From Verrucomicrobiales bacterium (GTDB taxonomy: Bacteria > Verrucomicrobiota > Verrucomicrobiia > Limisphaerales > SXQI01), in NCBI GenBank assembly GCA_005793025.1, contig SXQI01000262.1:1-6109 (forward strand): a stretch of 6,109 nt of DNA. The letters run 5' to 3'. The notes under the pieces are model-generated. The model had not been told where the DNA came from, did no database searches, and worked only from the letters and a program-made list of their open reading frames with translations. Below are positions 5,382 to 6,109 of this stretch, piece after piece. Each line of letters opens with the position of its first letter. The first letter of the stretch is position 1. The position numbers and the translations under genes were made by a program.

Positions 5382-6109
5382 ATGAGACTCGGCATTAATA
5401 CATTTTTGTTCACCTCTCCGTTCACGAACGAGAGCACTTCACTTTTCCCGAAATTCAAGAAATGGGGGTTTGAAACCGTGGAAATCCCCGTGGAGGATCC
5501 CTCCCATATAGATCCTGCCCATGTGAAAGCAGAACTCGATAAGAACGGGCTGGTCTGTGGGTCGGTCTGTGCTTGCATGGGTGGCGGTCGCGATTTACGC
5601 GGCACCCCTGAGCAACAACTGGCTGCCATGGAATACATGATTCGACTGATCGATCAGATGGTGGTGCTGGGTTGCCCAAGCCTCATTGGTCCAGTTTATT
5701 CCGAAGTAGGTCGTGCAGACGCCGTGCCTAAAAAGGAGTATAAAGCTCAGTGGAAGACGGTGGTGAAACACCTGAAGAAACTAGCGAAGTATGCCGAGAA
5801 AAAAGGAGTAACGATTTGCCTCGAACCTCTGAACAGGTTCGAGACGGATTTTATCAACACGGGCGATCAGGCGTTACAGATGATCGCGGACGTAGGAAGT
5901 CCAGCGTTGAAAATCCACCTCGATACATTCCACATGAATATCGAGGAAAAAAATCAGGCTAAGACCATTCGCAAGGTCGGTAAACAGCTCGCTCATTTCC
6001 ATGCCTGCGGAAGCGATCGCGGAACTCCCGGCAATGATCATATCGATTGGAAGCCCATCATCGCCGCGCTGAAGGGCGTGGGGTACAAAGGTGACGTGGT
6101 AATCGAATC
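5382..6109 (+). CDS. Sugar epimerase/isomerase TIM barrel, D-tagatose/D-psicose 3-epimerase-like (3' end outside window)
   Basis: The frame from ATG 5382 stays open to the window edge, giving 242 residues of an expected ~280-290. The start MRLGINTFLFTSPF fits the family, and no Shine-Dalgarno precedes it. It belongs to the AP-endonuclease-2-like TIM-barrel superfamily (sugar phosphate isomerase/epimerase). Matches to characterised D-tagatose/D-psicose 3-epimerases are LEPLNRFETDF with metal-binding E148, HLDTFHMNIEEKN with D181, HFHACGSDRGTPG with H207, and VIE with E242 at the cut edge. All four divalent-metal ligands are therefore present. The expected reaction is C3 epimerisation of a ketose through an enediol. 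Exact specificity cannot be told, and a related isomerase is possible. The substrate-side loop CGSVCACMGGGRDLRG (59-74) is rich in Cys and Gly. It is divergent from the beta-barrel gene. Confidence 0.9.
   Translation, partial: MRLGINTFLFTSPFTNESTSLFPKFKKWGFETVEIPVEDPSHIDPAHVKAELDKNGLVCGSVCACMGGGRDLRGTPEQQLAAMEYMIRLIDQMVVLGCPSLIGPVYSEVGRADAVPKKEYKAQWKTVVKHLKKLAKYAEKKGVTICLEPLNRFETDFINTGDQALQMIADVGSPALKIHLDTFHMNIEEKNQAKTIRKVGKQLAHFHACGSDRGTPGNDHIDWKPIIAALKGVGYKGDVVIE

Noticed and set aside
1..6109. CRISPR arrays, tRNA or rRNA genes, insertion sequences, phage or toxin-antitoxin genes
   Set aside because: No spaced repeats, cloverleaf-type sequence, transposase motifs or terminal inverted repeats were seen. 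Nearly all the sequence is explained by conserved coding regions.

Overview
The window is roughly half G+C, with densely packed genes, and looks like bacterial chromosome. The best guess is Verrucomicrobiota or a close PVC relative. Reasons are the conserved murA / rpmE / prfA housekeeping set next to a secreted BNR-type (sialidase-like) protein, a 'MetA-pathway' outer-membrane beta-barrel and a tagatose/psicose 3-epimerase-like TIM barrel, which is a familiar mix in that phylum. Most starts also lack a clear Shine-Dalgarno. The phylum is inference from remembered families, not a search result.

Layout. Bases 2-727 are the C-terminal part of murA (peptidoglycan synthesis), cut by the left edge. 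A small membrane-anchored protein of unknown function (724-1119) overlaps its stop by 4 bp. After a 118-bp gap come rpmE (ribosomal protein L31, 1238-1489), an intrinsic terminator hairpin (1502-1544), prfA (release factor 1, 1547-2635) and, 6 bp later, a YqaB/beta-phosphoglucomutase-like HAD phosphatase (2642-3223). The second half changes theme. It holds a secreted BNR/Asp-box protein (3288-4358, +), a convergent outer-membrane beta-barrel gene (5246-4365, -), a 135-bp divergent control region, and a sugar epimerase/isomerase-type TIM barrel (5382 to the right edge, +) with no stop codon inside the window.

How the parts fit. The left half is cell-wall and translation housekeeping. The HAD phosphatase, secreted BNR protein, beta-barrel and epimerase could belong to carbohydrate use, but the substrate cannot be read from the sequence.

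The most interesting signal is the rpmE-prfA junction. rpmE is the only complete gene here ending in UAG, a codon read by RF1 and not RF2. A strong terminator separates it from prfA and ends 2 nt before the prfA ATG. The 19 codons between the UAG and that ATG are all sense codons in the same frame. This arrangement would allow RF1-dependent control of prfA by UAG readthrough opening the terminator, but that is a hypothesis and chance could produce the open frame.
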